Shown here: positions 8,783 to 16,826 of the stretch, piece after piece
How the letters are laid out: each line of letters opens with the position of its first letter
How positions within the stretch are numbered: position 1 is the first letter of the stretch
Origin: Roseicella frigidaeris
GTDB lineage: Bacteria > Pseudomonadota > Alphaproteobacteria > Acetobacterales > Acetobacteraceae
NCBI RefSeq assembly: GCF_003258945.1
Contig: NZ_QLIX01000010.1
Coordinates: 1-64,000, forward strand
Reading direction: 5' to 3'
Length of the DNA stretch: 64,000 nucleotides
Program-made: the position numbers and the translations under genes
The notes under the pieces: generated by a model
Databases searched by the model: none
Told to the model about the DNA's origin: nothing
Seen by the model: the letters and a program-made list of their open reading frames with translations, nothing else

Positions 8783-9277
8783 ATGCGCCGCCTGCTGCCG
8801 GTCCTGCTGTTGCTGCCGCTGCTCGGGCTGCCCGCCGGGGCGCTCGCCCAGGCCCGCTTCTCGCTGCCCGAGACGGGCCGGATGCGCGTGGTCACCCGGG
8901 CGCTCGGCTGGACGGTGCTGCGCGACAGCGCCGCGCCGGCCGATGCGGCGGAGACCGCGATGATCCTGATCCGCGCCCAGCGCCCGGTGCCGCCCGCCGC
9001 CCGGCCGGGGCATCTCGGGCGGCTGCTGCCCGGGCTGCGGCCCTTCCACTTCGCCCGCCTGCCGGCCGAGGGGGAGATCCGCCTGGCGGGCCTGCCGGGC
9101 CAGGTGATCGAGGCGCCGGCCACCGGCCAGCCGAGCGGCGCGCCGGTCCGGGTGCGGGCGATCTGCCTCTTCGGCCGCGAGCGGAGCTGGCTGCTCGTCG
9201 CCTCGGCCCCGGCGGGCGAATGGCCGGCGCTGGAGCCCGAGCTCGCCCGCGTGCTGGAGGGCTTCCGGCCGGGCTGA
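8783..9277 (+). CDS. Exported hypothetical protein
   Basis: A 164-residue protein with a clear signal peptide (RLLPVLLLLPLLGLPAGALAQA), so it is probably periplasmic. The mature part contains GRMRVVTRALGWTVLRDS near its start and SWLLVASAPAGEW near its end, and is rich in alanine, proline and arginine. I recognise no domain. ATG 8783 is the only start giving a complete signal peptide, but no ribosome site is seen. It is divergent from the orphan AapJ-like gene across 102 bp, which may mean a shared control region. Confidence 0.6.
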   Translation: MRRLLPVLLLLPLLGLPAGALAQARFSLPETGRMRVVTRALGWTVLRDSAAPADAAETAMILIRAQRPVPPAARPGHLGRLLPGLRPFHFARLPAEGEIRLAGLPGQVIEAPATGQPSGAPVRVRAICLFGRERSWLLVASAPAGEWPALEPELARVLEGFRPG

Positions 9278-9300
9278 CCGCCGCGGCGGCCGCCGCCAGG

Positions 9301-9378
9301 GCGTGATCGCTGGACGTGCCCTCGCCCAAAGCATGAAGCACCCGATCAGGTGATTCTGCCCGATCGGGATCTGCTCTA
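9301..9378. repeat. Intergenic palindromic element reaching the pdxY stop codon
   Basis: The stretch contains CCCGATC (9341-9347) and GATCGGG (9362-9368), a perfect 7-bp stem around a 14-base loop with AGGTGATTCTGC. It ends in TCTGCTCTAG, where CTA (9376-9378) is the stop of pdxY on the minus strand. From memory, GATCAGGTGATTC plus a terminal TCTGCTCTAG resembles widespread alphaproteobacterial intergenic palindromes; I could not check this. It separates two convergent genes and could end both transcripts. Confidence 0.45.
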
Positions 9379-10224
9379 GCAGGGCTCGGCCGGGAAGACC
9401 TCGGAGGGCGCGACGAACTCCTCCTGCGCCGCGACGGTCAGCAGCTCGCGCGAGCCCGCCGCCGCCGTGCGCCGCAGCAGCCCATGGATCGCGGCCGCGG
9501 CCTGTTCCAGCGCCACCCGGGCGCTGCCCGAGCGCAGCCGGTGGAAGAGGAAGAGCGCGGCGATCGCATCGCCGGCGCCGTTGACCGAGATCGGCAGCAG
9601 CGGCGTGCGCACGCGCCAGGCCGCCTCGCCCTCGGCCGCCAGCAGGTCGAGCGCTTCCGGCGGCGTCTCGGCGGTGCGGAGCGAGGTGACGAGGACGCAG
9701 CGCGGCCCCCCGGCCTGCAGGGCGGCGACGGCCGCCTTCGCCTCGGCCAGGGTGGCGACGGGCGCGCCGGTCAGCCATTCCAGCTCGAACTGGTTGGGGG
9801 TGACGATATCGGCGAGCCCCAGGGCCCGGTCGCGGAAGAATTCCGGGATCCCCGGCCGGACGAAGACGCCGCGCCCGACATCGCCGATCACCGGGTCGCA
9901 GCACCAGAGCGCGGCGGGATTGGCGGCCTTCACCCGCGCCACCGAGTCGAGGATCGCCGCCCCCGTCGCGGCATCGCCGACATAGCCGGTCAGCACGGCA
10001 TCGCAGCCCGCCAGCACGCCGCGCTCGGCGATGCCCTCGACGCACTCGCCGATCAGCGCCGGCGGCATCACCTGGCCGCGCCAGGCGCCGTAGCCGGTGT
10101 GGTTGGAGAACTGCACGGTGTGGATCGCCCAGACCTCGGCGCCGAGCCGCTGCAGCGGGAAGACGGCGCTGGCATTGCCGACATGGCCATAGGCGACCCA
10201 GGACTGGATCGAGAGGATGTTCAC
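9376..10224 (-). CDS. pdxY: Pyridoxal kinase PdxY
   Basis: A 282-residue ribokinase-fold enzyme that phosphorylates pyridoxal in the vitamin B6 salvage pathway, in the cytosol. Diagnostic features are ILSIQSWVAYGHVGNASAVFP at the N-terminus, HTGYGAWRG, TPNQFELEWLTG in the middle, and the anion-hole motif VNGAGDAIAALF near residue 190-200 with the catalytic aspartate. Length matches PdxY (about 286). The start is GTG 10224. The gene stands alone, convergent with the exported hypothetical gene and divergent from the LIV-type ABC operon. Confidence 0.93.
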   Translation of the reverse strand: MNILSIQSWVAYGHVGNASAVFPLQRLGAEVWAIHTVQFSNHTGYGAWRGQVMPPALIGECVEGIAERGVLAGCDAVLTGYVGDAATGAAILDSVARVKAANPAALWCCDPVIGDVGRGVFVRPGIPEFFRDRALGLADIVTPNQFELEWLTGAPVATLAEAKAAVAALQAGGPRCVLVTSLRTAETPPEALDLLAAEGEAAWRVRTPLLPISVNGAGDAIAALFLFHRLRSGSARVALEQAAAAIHGLLRRTAAAGSRELLTVAAQEEFVAPSEVFPAEPC

Positions 10225-10427
10225 GCCCGCAGCCTAGGACAGGTCCCGCAGGGCTGGAACCACCCGGAGAGGCGGGAAGGCCCGGCCTCCAGGGGGCAGC
10301 GCCACGGGCCCAGCCCGGGGCCGGCGGGACGCCCGATGCCAGCCGCCCCTTTCCAGGCCGCGCGCCGACAGGCATGGTGCGGCCACGAACCGGACCGCAA
10401 CCGGCCCTCCAGGGAGGACCCGCCTCG

Positions 10428-11744
10428 ATGACCCTCGCCCTCAGCCGCCGCGCCGCCATGCTCGGCGCCGCCGCCACCTCGGGCAGCCTGCTCTTCGCCG
10501 GCGGCCAGGCCGGGGCGCAGCAGAAGCCCACCGAGCTGCGCGTCGGCATCACCACCTTCCTCTCCGGCCCGGCCTCGGTCTTTGGCGTGCCGGCGCGGCA
10601 GGCGGCCGACCTGCTCTTCGAGGAGATCAACAAGGCGGGCGGCATCGCCGGCATCCCGGTGCGCGCCTTCTACGTCGATGAGGGGCCCGGCACGGATCAC
10701 CTCGTCGGCGAGTACCGCCGGCTGGTGCAGAACGAGGGCGTGCACATCGTCTTCGCCTCCATCTCCTCCGGCTCCTGCCTCGCCTGCACGCCGCTCTCGG
10801 ACGAGATGAAGAAGACCACGCTGCTCTGGGACTGCGGCACGCAGCGCATCTTCGAGGAGGGCCCGCACCCCTTCGCCTTCCGCACCCAGGGCTACGGCAC
10901 GCCGGAGGTGCTGGCGCCGCTGCTCTACCTGCTGAAGCACAAGCCGGAGTTCCGCAGCATCGCCGTCATCAACCAGGACTATGCCTGGGGCCGCGATTCC
11001 TGGGAGCTGTGGAAGGCCGGGATGGACGCGCTGAAGCCCGGCGTGCGGGTGCTGGCCGAGCTCTTCCCGCGCTTCAACAGCACCGATTTCAGCACCGAGA
11101 TCACCCGCCTGCTGGCGCTGCGCCCGGACGTCATCCTCTCCACCTCCTGGGGCGGCGAGCTGGTGACGCTGATCCGCCAGGCCTCCGAGCGGAAGCTGTT
11201 CGAGCGCTCGACCTTCGTCCTGCCGGTGGCCGAGGCCTCGCTGCAGCAGCTCGGCAAGGCGATGCCGCAGGGCCATGTCATCGGCGCCCGCGGCGACCAC
11301 TGGAACAACCACCCGAAGCCGAAGGACCCGGCGCGCTTCAAGCGCTTCGTCGACACCTACCGGGCGAAGTACAACGAGTACCCGATCTACCCCTGCCACC
11401 ATATGGCGCAGGCGATCGCCGCCATGCAGGCCGGCATCGCCCGCGCCGTCGCGGCCAAGGGCGGCGGTTGGCCGAATGACCAGGAGCTGGCGAACGCCTT
11501 CCGCGGCCTGACCTTCGACAGCCCGACCTCGAGCATCACGCTGCGCGAGGACGGCCAGGGGCTGGAGGACCAGATCGTCGGCCTCTCGACCTTCACCGAC
11601 AAATTCGCCTTCGCGGTGCCGAAGGACATGGTGATCTTCCCCGCCGCCATGGTCTCGACGCCGGTCGGGCAGAAGAGCGTGCCCTGGCTGAAATCGCTGA
11701 AGCCGGAGATCCTGGACCAGATGCCGGCGCCGATCGCGGGCTGA
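10428..11744 (+). CDS. LIV-type ABC transporter substrate-binding protein
   Basis: A 438-residue periplasmic binding protein of the leucine/isoleucine/valine-binding superfamily (Peripla_BP_6). A twin-arginine-like leader (SRRAAMLGAAATSGSLLFAGG) ends near AGAQQ. Mature motifs include LRVGITTFLSGPASVFG and [20 protein letters not shown] just upstream supports ATG 10428. It heads a five-gene operon with two permeases and two ATPases. Such systems import branched-chain amino acids, urea, amides or aromatic acids; nothing here fixes the ligand. A hairpin lies between this gene and the first permease. Confidence 0.9.
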   Translation: MTLALSRRAAMLGAAATSGSLLFAGGQAGAQQKPTELRVGITTFLSGPASVFGVPARQAADLLFEEINKAGGIAGIPVRAFYVDEGPGTDHLVGEYRRLVQNEGVHIVFASISSGSCLACTPLSDEMKKTTLLWDCGTQRIFEEGPHPFAFRTQGYGTPEVLAPLLYLLKHKPEFRSIAVINQDYAWGRDSWELWKAGMDALKPGVRVLAELFPRFNSTDFSTEITRLLALRPDVILSTSWGGELVTLIRQASERKLFERSTFVLPVAEASLQQLGKAMPQGHVIGARGDHWNNHPKPKDPARFKRFVDTYRAKYNEYPIYPCHHMAQAIAAMQAGIARAVAAKGGGWPNDQELANAFRGLTFDSPTSSITLREDGQGLEDQIVGLSTFTDKFAFAVPKDMVIFPAAMVSTPVGQKSVPWLKSLKPEILDQMPAPIAG

Positions 11745-11747
11745 GCC

Positions 11748-11766
11748 GGGGCGCCGCCGGCGCCCC
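11748..11766 (+). other. Intercistronic hairpin after the LIV-type binding-protein gene
   Basis: A perfect 8-bp stem (11748-11755 with 11759-11766) closes a GCC loop, starting 4 bases after the binding-protein stop and ending 26 bases before the livH-type start. It probably protects the upstream message or reduces read-through into the permease genes. There is no T-run. Confidence 0.5.
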
Positions 11767-11792
11767 TCCCTTCCTTCGTTTAGGTCTGCTGC

Positions 11793-12728
11793 ATGGGCGC
11801 GTGGTTCTCAGAGAACGGGCTGCTGATCGGGCTGGCCCTGCTGGATGGTCTCGCCAATGCGGCGCTGATCTTCATGGTGGCCGTCGGGCTCAACCTCGTC
11901 TTCGGCGTGCTGCGCATCGTCAACGTGGCGCATGGCAGCCTCTTCGCCATCGGCGCCTATGCCGCGGCCTCGCTCGGCCTGTTTCTCGCCTCGCTCGGCC
12001 TGCCGCCGGCCTTCGGCTTCGCGGCGCTGGTGGTGGCGGCGGCCCTGGTCGGCGGCCTGCTCGGGCCGCTGATCGAGCGGCTGGTGCTGCGCCGCATCTA
12101 CGGCCAGGAGGAGGTGCTGCAGCTCCTCGTCACCTTCGCCCTCTTCATGATCCTCGAGGACGTGCAGAAGCTGGTCTGGGGCGTGCAGCCGATCCTGCAG
12201 GACGCGCCGATGAAGCTGCTGGGGACGGTCGAGGTGCCCTTCGGCGAGGACACCATCCCCTTCACCGCCTATCAGCTCTTCCTCCTGCCCGGCGTGGCGC
12301 TGGCGACGCTGGTGGGCCTTGCCTGGTTCCTCCGCCGGACGCTCACCGGGCGGGTCATCGTCGCCGTCACCACCGACAAGGAGGCGGCGATGGCCATGGG
12401 CATCGACGCGGCGAAGGTGACGCTGCTGACCTTCACCTTCGGCGCCGCGCTGGCCGCGCTCGGCGGGGCGCTGGCCTCGCCCACCACCTCGCTGGTGCCG
12501 GGCATCGGGGCGCAGACCATCGTGCTCTCCTTCGCCGTGGTAGCGACGGCGGGCCTCGGGCAGATCGAGGGCGCGGCGATCTCGGCGCTGATGATCGGCC
12601 TCGGCCGCTCCATCGCCGTCTACCTGGCGCCGGAATTCGAGGTGGTGGTGCCCTATCTGATCATGGTGGCGGTGCTGCTGGTGCGGCCGCAGGGGCTGTT
12701 CGGCGTGCTGGAGACCCGGCGGGTATGA
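11793..12728 (+). CDS. Branched-chain amino-acid-type ABC transporter permease (LivH family)
   Basis: A 311-residue inner-membrane permease of the LivH type with about eight helices. The family's opening LLDGLANAALIFMVAVGLNLVFGVLRIVNVAHGSLFAIGAY-like region is present (residues 11-52). The C-terminal end carries GLGQIEGAAISALMIGLGRS and VRPQGLFG, typical of LivH. Its stop overlaps the next start (ATGA), showing translational coupling to the LivM-type gene. It forms the translocation pore with that partner. Confidence 0.92.
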   Translation: MGAWFSENGLLIGLALLDGLANAALIFMVAVGLNLVFGVLRIVNVAHGSLFAIGAYAAASLGLFLASLGLPPAFGFAALVVAAALVGGLLGPLIERLVLRRIYGQEEVLQLLVTFALFMILEDVQKLVWGVQPILQDAPMKLLGTVEVPFGEDTIPFTAYQLFLLPGVALATLVGLAWFLRRTLTGRVIVAVTTDKEAAMAMGIDAAKVTLLTFTFGAALAALGGALASPTTSLVPGIGAQTIVLSFAVVATAGLGQIEGAAISALMIGLGRSIAVYLAPEFEVVVPYLIMVAVLLVRPQGLFGVLETRRV

Positions 12729-13693
12729 GCGGCACCGTCACCGCACCGGCGCGCCGGGTGGCGCCGATCGGCGAGGCTCTGCTCGCCCTGCTCGGCATCG
12801 CCGCCGTCATCCTCGCCGCCTGGGCCGTGCCCTGGCTGAAATTCATCCTCACCGTGGCGCTGGCGAAGGGCATCGCCGTGCTCGGCATCCTGCTGCTGCT
12901 GCGCGCCGGGCAGGTGAGCTTCGGCCACAGCATGTTCCTCGCCATCGGCGCCTACACCGTCGCCTTCCTGGCGCCCGCCCTGCCCGAGGCGCTGCTGCTG
13001 CTGCCGCTCGGCGCCGCCATCGCCGGGCTGTTCGGCCTCGTCATCGGCCTCTTCGTGGTGCGCTACCGCGACATCTTCTTCGGCATGCTGAACCTCGCCC
13101 TCTCCATGGTGCTCTACAGCCTGCTGGAGAAGCTCTACAGCCTGACCAAGGGCACCGACGGCATCCGCGTCTCCGGGCTCCGCTTCGCCGGCATCACGCC
13201 GGATCTGGCGACCCAGGAATGGGTGATGTTCGGCCTCGCCCTCGGCCTCGCCATCCTCTTCGGCCTGCTGGTGCGGGCCTATCTCGGCTCGCCCATGGGA
13301 CGGGCGCTGGCCGGCATCAAGACGCGCGAGACGCGGCTCGAGTTCATGGGCGTCTCGGCGCGGCGGGTGCTGCTCGCGGCCTATGTCCTGTCGGCCGTCA
13401 TGGGCGGCGTCGCCGGCACGCTGGTGGCGATGACCTCGCGGCACGTGACGCCGCAGCTCGCCTACTGGACCTCCTCGGGCGAGCTGGTCTTCATCGCCGT
13501 CCTCGGCGGCGCCGGCAGTGCCCTCGGCCCCTTCCTCGGCGCCGCCGCCTTCGAGCTGGTGCGGGTCTATGCCGCGGCGGCGGTCGCCGATGCCTGGCAG
13601 ATGATCCTCGGCGCCGTGCTGCTGCTCGTCATCCTCTTCGCCCCGGGCGGGCTCTGGGGGATGCTGGCCGGGCGGCTGGGGCGGCGGCCATGA
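12725..13693 (+). CDS. Branched-chain amino-acid-type ABC transporter permease (LivM family)
   Basis: A 322-residue permease, the second membrane subunit of the LIV-type importer. It has nine or ten hydrophobic segments. LivM marks are LRAGQVSFGHSMFLAIGAY near residue 60-80, FGMLNLALSMVLYSLLEK, and the late TSSGELVFIAVLGGAGSALGP followed by LFAPGGLWGML. The start ATG 12725 overlaps the livH-type stop by four bases. The 3' end in turn overlaps the livG-type start by ATGA, so the operon is tightly coupled. Confidence 0.92.
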   Translation: MSGTVTAPARRVAPIGEALLALLGIAAVILAAWAVPWLKFILTVALAKGIAVLGILLLLRAGQVSFGHSMFLAIGAYTVAFLAPALPEALLLLPLGAAIAGLFGLVIGLFVVRYRDIFFGMLNLALSMVLYSLLEKLYSLTKGTDGIRVSGLRFAGITPDLATQEWVMFGLALGLAILFGLLVRAYLGSPMGRALAGIKTRETRLEFMGVSARRVLLAAYVLSAVMGGVAGTLVAMTSRHVTPQLAYWTSSGELVFIAVLGGAGSALGPFLGAAAFELVRVYAAAAVADAWQMILGAVLLLVILFAPGGLWGMLAGRLGRRP

Positions 13694-14451
13694 GCGGCCC
13701 GCTGCTCTCCGCCCGCGGCCTCCGCCTCGCCTTCGGGGGCGTCAAGGCGGCGGACGGCATCGATCTCGACGTCATGCCGGGCGAGTTCCTCGCCATCATC
13801 GGCCCGAACGGCGCCGGCAAGACCACCTTCATCAACATGACGACCGGCTACCTGAAGCCGCAGGGCGGCAGCATCGCCTATGACGGCGAGCCCATCCTCG
13901 GCCTCGCGCCGCGCGCCATCGTCCGGCGCGGCATCGGCCGCAGCTTCCAGCTGCCGCAGCTCTTCGCCGAGCATACGGTGCTGGAGAACGCCGCGCTCGC
14001 CATCGCCGCCCGCTCCGGCCTGTGGTCGCCGCTCACGCCGCTGCTGCGCCCCGCCTGGCGCGCGGAGGCGATGGCGGTGCTGGAGCGCTTCGGCCTCGCG
14101 CCGCTGGCCGAGGCGCGCGCCGACGCGCTGAACGAGGGGGCGCGGAAGCTCGCCGACATCGCCATGGCCGTCGCGCTGCAGCCGCGCCTGATCCTGATGG
14201 ACGAGCCGACCAGCGGCGTCGCCGCCGCCGAGAAGATGAGCGTGGTCGAGACCCTGGTGCGGGTGCTGCGGGAGGCGAAGGTGACGGCGGTCTTCGTCGA
14301 GCACGACATGGAGGTGGTGGAGCGCTTCGCCGACCGCGTCGCCGTCTGGAACCAGGGCCGCATCGCCGCCCTCGGCCCGCCGCAGCAGGTGCTGAACGAC
14401 CCGGCGGTGCTGCGCGACGTCATCGGCATCGAGCCCGCCCACCATGCTTGA
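13690..14451 (+). CDS. LIV-type ABC transporter ATP-binding protein (LivG family)
   Basis: A 253-residue cytoplasmic ATPase powering the importer. Walker A is GPNGAGKTT (near residue 38), followed by FINMTTGYLKPQGG. Walker B is LILMDEPTSGV, and the switch histidine is in VFVEHDMEVVE. The ABC signature is unusual: LNEGARKLADIAMA instead of the common LSxGEQR form, though position and context are right. The gene overlaps its neighbours on both sides, with the livF-type start 8 bases inside its 3' end. Confidence 0.92.
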   Translation: MSGPLLSARGLRLAFGGVKAADGIDLDVMPGEFLAIIGPNGAGKTTFINMTTGYLKPQGGSIAYDGEPILGLAPRAIVRRGIGRSFQLPQLFAEHTVLENAALAIAARSGLWSPLTPLLRPAWRAEAMAVLERFGLAPLAEARADALNEGARKLADIAMAVALQPRLILMDEPTSGVAAAEKMSVVETLVRVLREAKVTAVFVEHDMEVVERFADRVAVWNQGRIAALGPPQQVLNDPAVLRDVIGIEPAHHA

Positions 14452-15100
14452 GCTGCACGACGTCTCGGTCGACATCGCCGGCGTGCCGGTGCTGCGCGCC
14501 GTGCATCTCGCCGTCCCGCCCGGCGGCCGGGTGGCGCTGATCGGCCGCAACGGCGCCGGCAAGACGACCACGCTCCGCACCCTGATGGGCCTGCTGCCGG
14601 TCCGCGCCGGCCGGGTGGTGACCGATGGCCAGGACACCACCGCCGTGCCGGCGCATCGCCGCGCCCGGCTCGGCATCGGCTATGCGCCGGAGGAACGGCG
14701 GCTCTTCGGCAGCTTCTCGGTGCGCGAGAACATGCTGCTGCCGGCACAGGTGCTCGGCCTCGCCCCGGCCGAGGTGGCGCGGCGGCTCGAGGCCGTCTTT
14801 GCCCTGCTGCCGGAGCTGAAGGACCTCGCCGGGCGCCGCGCCGCGGGCCTCTCGGGCGGCCAGGGCAAGATGGTGGCGCTCGGCCGGGCGCTGATGGTCG
14901 GGACCAGGGCGGTGCTGCTGGACGAGCCTTTCCAGGGCCTCGCCCCCGCCCTCGCGCTGCGCTACGCCGAGGCGCTGCGGCGCCTGCACGAGGCGCTGCC
15001 GGACGTCGCCATCCTGATCACCGAGAGCAATCCGGAGCTGCTGCGGCCGCTGGTCGAGCGGACCTTCGTCATCGAGCGCGGCGAGATCACCGCCGGCTGA
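14444..15100 (+). CDS. LIV-type ABC transporter ATP-binding protein (LivF family)
   Basis: A 218-residue ATPase, somewhat short for LivF (about 235). Walker A is GRNGAGKTT, the LivF-typical Q-loop region reads IGYAPEERRLFGSFSVREN, the signature is LSGGQGKMVALGRALM and Walker B is AVLLDEPFQGLAP. The C-terminus ends soon after TFVIERGEITAG, so the last strand of longer LivF proteins is missing. It is the final gene of the operon; its start overlaps livG by eight bases. Confidence 0.92.
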   Translation: MLELHDVSVDIAGVPVLRAVHLAVPPGGRVALIGRNGAGKTTTLRTLMGLLPVRAGRVVTDGQDTTAVPAHRRARLGIGYAPEERRLFGSFSVRENMLLPAQVLGLAPAEVARRLEAVFALLPELKDLAGRRAAGLSGGQGKMVALGRALMVGTRAVLLDEPFQGLAPALALRYAEALRRLHEALPDVAILITESNPELLRPLVERTFVIERGEITAG

Positions 15101-15231
15101 GCCCGGCGGCCGGCGGCGCGCCTTCCCCCCCTGCTCCGGGTGCCCCGGGATCGAGCGGAGCTGATGGCCGGGCCGGCTGTCGCCGCCCGTCCCGTCGCCC
15201 ATATGCAACAGAGACGCGCGAGGAAGCGGCG

Positions 15232-15654
15232 ATGCGGTGCAGGGGATGCCGGCGGACGGCCTTGATCGCCACGCTGCTCGCGCTCGCCGCCTGCACGCCC
15301 CGCCCCTCGCCGCCGCAGCCCGACCCGGCGCTGCTCGCCACGCATGAATGGGCGCATGGGCCGCCCTGGGGTCCGCAGGAGCCGCCCTGGATCCCGCTTG
15401 CGGACTGGCCCGTCTATGGGCCCGGCTATGGTCCGGCCGGCTGGGCCTATGACCCCTGGGGGCCGGGCGGCTGGTGGGGGCCGTCCTTCGGAATCGGGCT
15501 CGGCTTCAGCCGCGGCCCCTGGTGGCGCGGCCATCGCAGCCCGCCGGTCTGGGCCCATCGCAGCCCGCCGGGCTGGGCCCATCGCAGCCCGCCGGGCTGG
15601 GCCCATCGCGGCTGGCCCGGCGGCCTCCGCGGCGGCGGCCATCGTCGCCGCTAG
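15232..15654 (+). CDS. Predicted lipoprotein with Trp/Gly/Pro-rich region and 8-residue tandem repeats
   Basis: A 140-residue protein with a lipoprotein signal peptide (RTALIATLLALAAC, lipid cysteine at residue 21). The mature chain is unusually rich in Trp, Gly, Pro and Tyr. It has WP, PGYGPAGWAYDPWG and then three 24-bp perfect or near-perfect repeats coding HRSPPxWA (15532-15603), ending in a Gly/Arg/His tail. There is no catalytic domain. It looks like a structural or envelope-associated protein. GAGGAAG lies 7 bases before ATG 15232. The function is unknown and the low complexity makes family assignment unsafe. Confidence 0.6.
   Translation: MRCRGCRRTALIATLLALAACTPRPSPPQPDPALLATHEWAHGPPWGPQEPPWIPLADWPVYGPGYGPAGWAYDPWGPGGWWGPSFGIGLGFSRGPWWRGHRSPPVWAHRSPPGWAHRSPPGWAHRGWPGGLRGGGHRRR
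15532..15603 (+). repeat. Three 24-bp tandem repeats within a coding region
   Basis: Units at 15532-15555, 15556-15579 and 15580-15603 code HRSPPVWA, HRSPPGWA and HRSPPGWA; a degenerate fourth unit (HRGWPGG) follows. Near-identical DNA implies recent slippage or duplication. Confidence 0.85.
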
Positions 15655-15661
15655 GGCAGAT

Positions 15662-15704
15662 CCTGAACCGGTGTTCAGGGGAAGCGCCCTGGACCATGGT
15701 CCAG
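15662..15704. promoter_or_regulatory. Two adjacent dyads between lipoprotein and dehydrogenase genes
   Basis: First dyad: CCTGAAC (15662-15668) pairs with GTTCAGG (15673-15679) around CGGT. Second: CTGGACCATGGTCCAG (15689-15704) is a perfect 16-bp palindrome that extends to 26 bp with one mismatched pair. They may be a terminator for the lipoprotein gene or an operator for the dehydrogenase gene that starts at 15833. No T-run follows. Confidence 0.4.
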
Positions 15705-15832
15705 CGCGCTGATTGGTCGTGTGATTCACGCCTTCGGTGAGTCCCCCTCGGGCGATCACGTGCCAGCCCCCCTTCGCGCCCGGCGGGTTTACCGCCACCA
15801 TGCCGCAACGCCAGAGGGGGAAAGATCCGGTC

Positions 15833-16819
15833 ATGCCGCACCGCGTCCTGTTGTGCCGCACCCTGCACCCGGCCGGCATGGCCGTGCTGCAGGCGCGCCC
15901 CGATCTCGAGATCGTCGCGCTGCACGATCCGCCGGTCGAGCAATTCCACCAGCACCTCTCCTCGGCCGATGCCGCGCTCTGCTGGCTGGAGCGCGTGGAC
16001 CGCGCCGCGCTGGCGGCGGCGCCGCGGCTGAAGGTCGTCTCGCGCTACGGCGTCGGCTTCGACACCGTCGACATCCCCGCCTGCACCGAGCGCGACATCC
16101 CGGTGATGGTGACGAACGGCGCCAACGACCTCTCGGTCGCCGAGCACGCCATGATGCTGCTGCTCGCCGTCGCGCGACGCGCCCTCGACCACGACCGTCA
16201 TGTGCGCGGCGGTGGCTGGTGGGACGGGCCCGATCCCCGCATGGTCGATCTCGCCGGCCGCAGCGTGCTGGTCGTCGGCTATGGCCGCATCGGCAGCCGC
16301 GTGGCGAATTACTGCCGCGCCTTCCACATGCGAGTGATGGTGATGGATCCCGGCTTCCATCCCGCCCGCATCGCGGCGGATGGCTTCGTGCCGGTCCGCG
16401 ACCTGCATCAGGGCCTGGCGCAGGCGGATGTGGTGACGCTGCATTGCCCGCTGAGCCCGGCGACGCGGCACCTGATGGACGAGGCCGCCTTCGCGGCGCT
16501 GAAGCCCGGCGCCATCCTGGTGAACACGGCGCGCGGCCCGATCGTCTCGCAACCCGCCCTGGTCGCGGCCTTGCAAAGCGGCCGGCTGCACGGCGCCGGG
16601 CTCGACGTGCTGGAGGTCGAGCCGTCGGATGCCGGCAACCCGCTCTTCGCCCTGCCGAACCTCGTCATCAGCCCGCACAACGCCGCCAGCACCGAGGAGG
16701 GCCTCGCCCGCATGGCGCGGCAGGCGGCGCAGAACATCCTCGACGTGCTGGATGGCCGCCGCGACCCGGCCTTCATGGTGAATGCCGAGCTCGCCCGCCC
16801 CCAAGACCAGCGCCGCTGA
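15833..16819 (+). CDS. D-isomer specific 2-hydroxyacid dehydrogenase
   Basis: A 328-residue NAD-dependent dehydrogenase of the D-2-hydroxyacid family (phosphoglycerate/hydroxypyruvate reductase type). The substrate-binding YGVGFDTVDI is at about residue 65-75. The NAD fold reads VLVVGYGRIGSRVANY. The catalytic triad is visible: Arg in NTARGPIVS, Glu in DVLEVEPSD and His in SPHNAAST. ATG 15833 was chosen over an in-frame ATG at 15800 because a GAGGGGGAAAG stretch precedes it and the fold starts there. The gene is followed 7 bases later by a GST gene, suggesting one transcript. The true substrate is not determinable. Confidence 0.9.
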   Translation: MPHRVLLCRTLHPAGMAVLQARPDLEIVALHDPPVEQFHQHLSSADAALCWLERVDRAALAAAPRLKVVSRYGVGFDTVDIPACTERDIPVMVTNGANDLSVAEHAMMLLLAVARRALDHDRHVRGGGWWDGPDPRMVDLAGRSVLVVGYGRIGSRVANYCRAFHMRVMVMDPGFHPARIAADGFVPVRDLHQGLAQADVVTLHCPLSPATRHLMDEAAFAALKPGAILVNTARGPIVSQPALVAALQSGRLHGAGLDVLEVEPSDAGNPLFALPNLVISPHNAASTEEGLARMARQAAQNILDVLDGRRDPAFMVNAELARPQDQRR

Positions 16820-16826
16820 GGAGCCG

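Noticed and set aside
14150-14175. Inactivation of the LivG-type ATPase because of its odd signature LNEGARK
   Set aside because: Walker A, Walker B and switch histidine are intact, and LivG proteins vary at this motif; no basis to call it broken.
15532-15603. CRISPR-like array
   Set aside because: The 24-bp units are directly abutting, without spacers, and in frame inside a lipoprotein gene.
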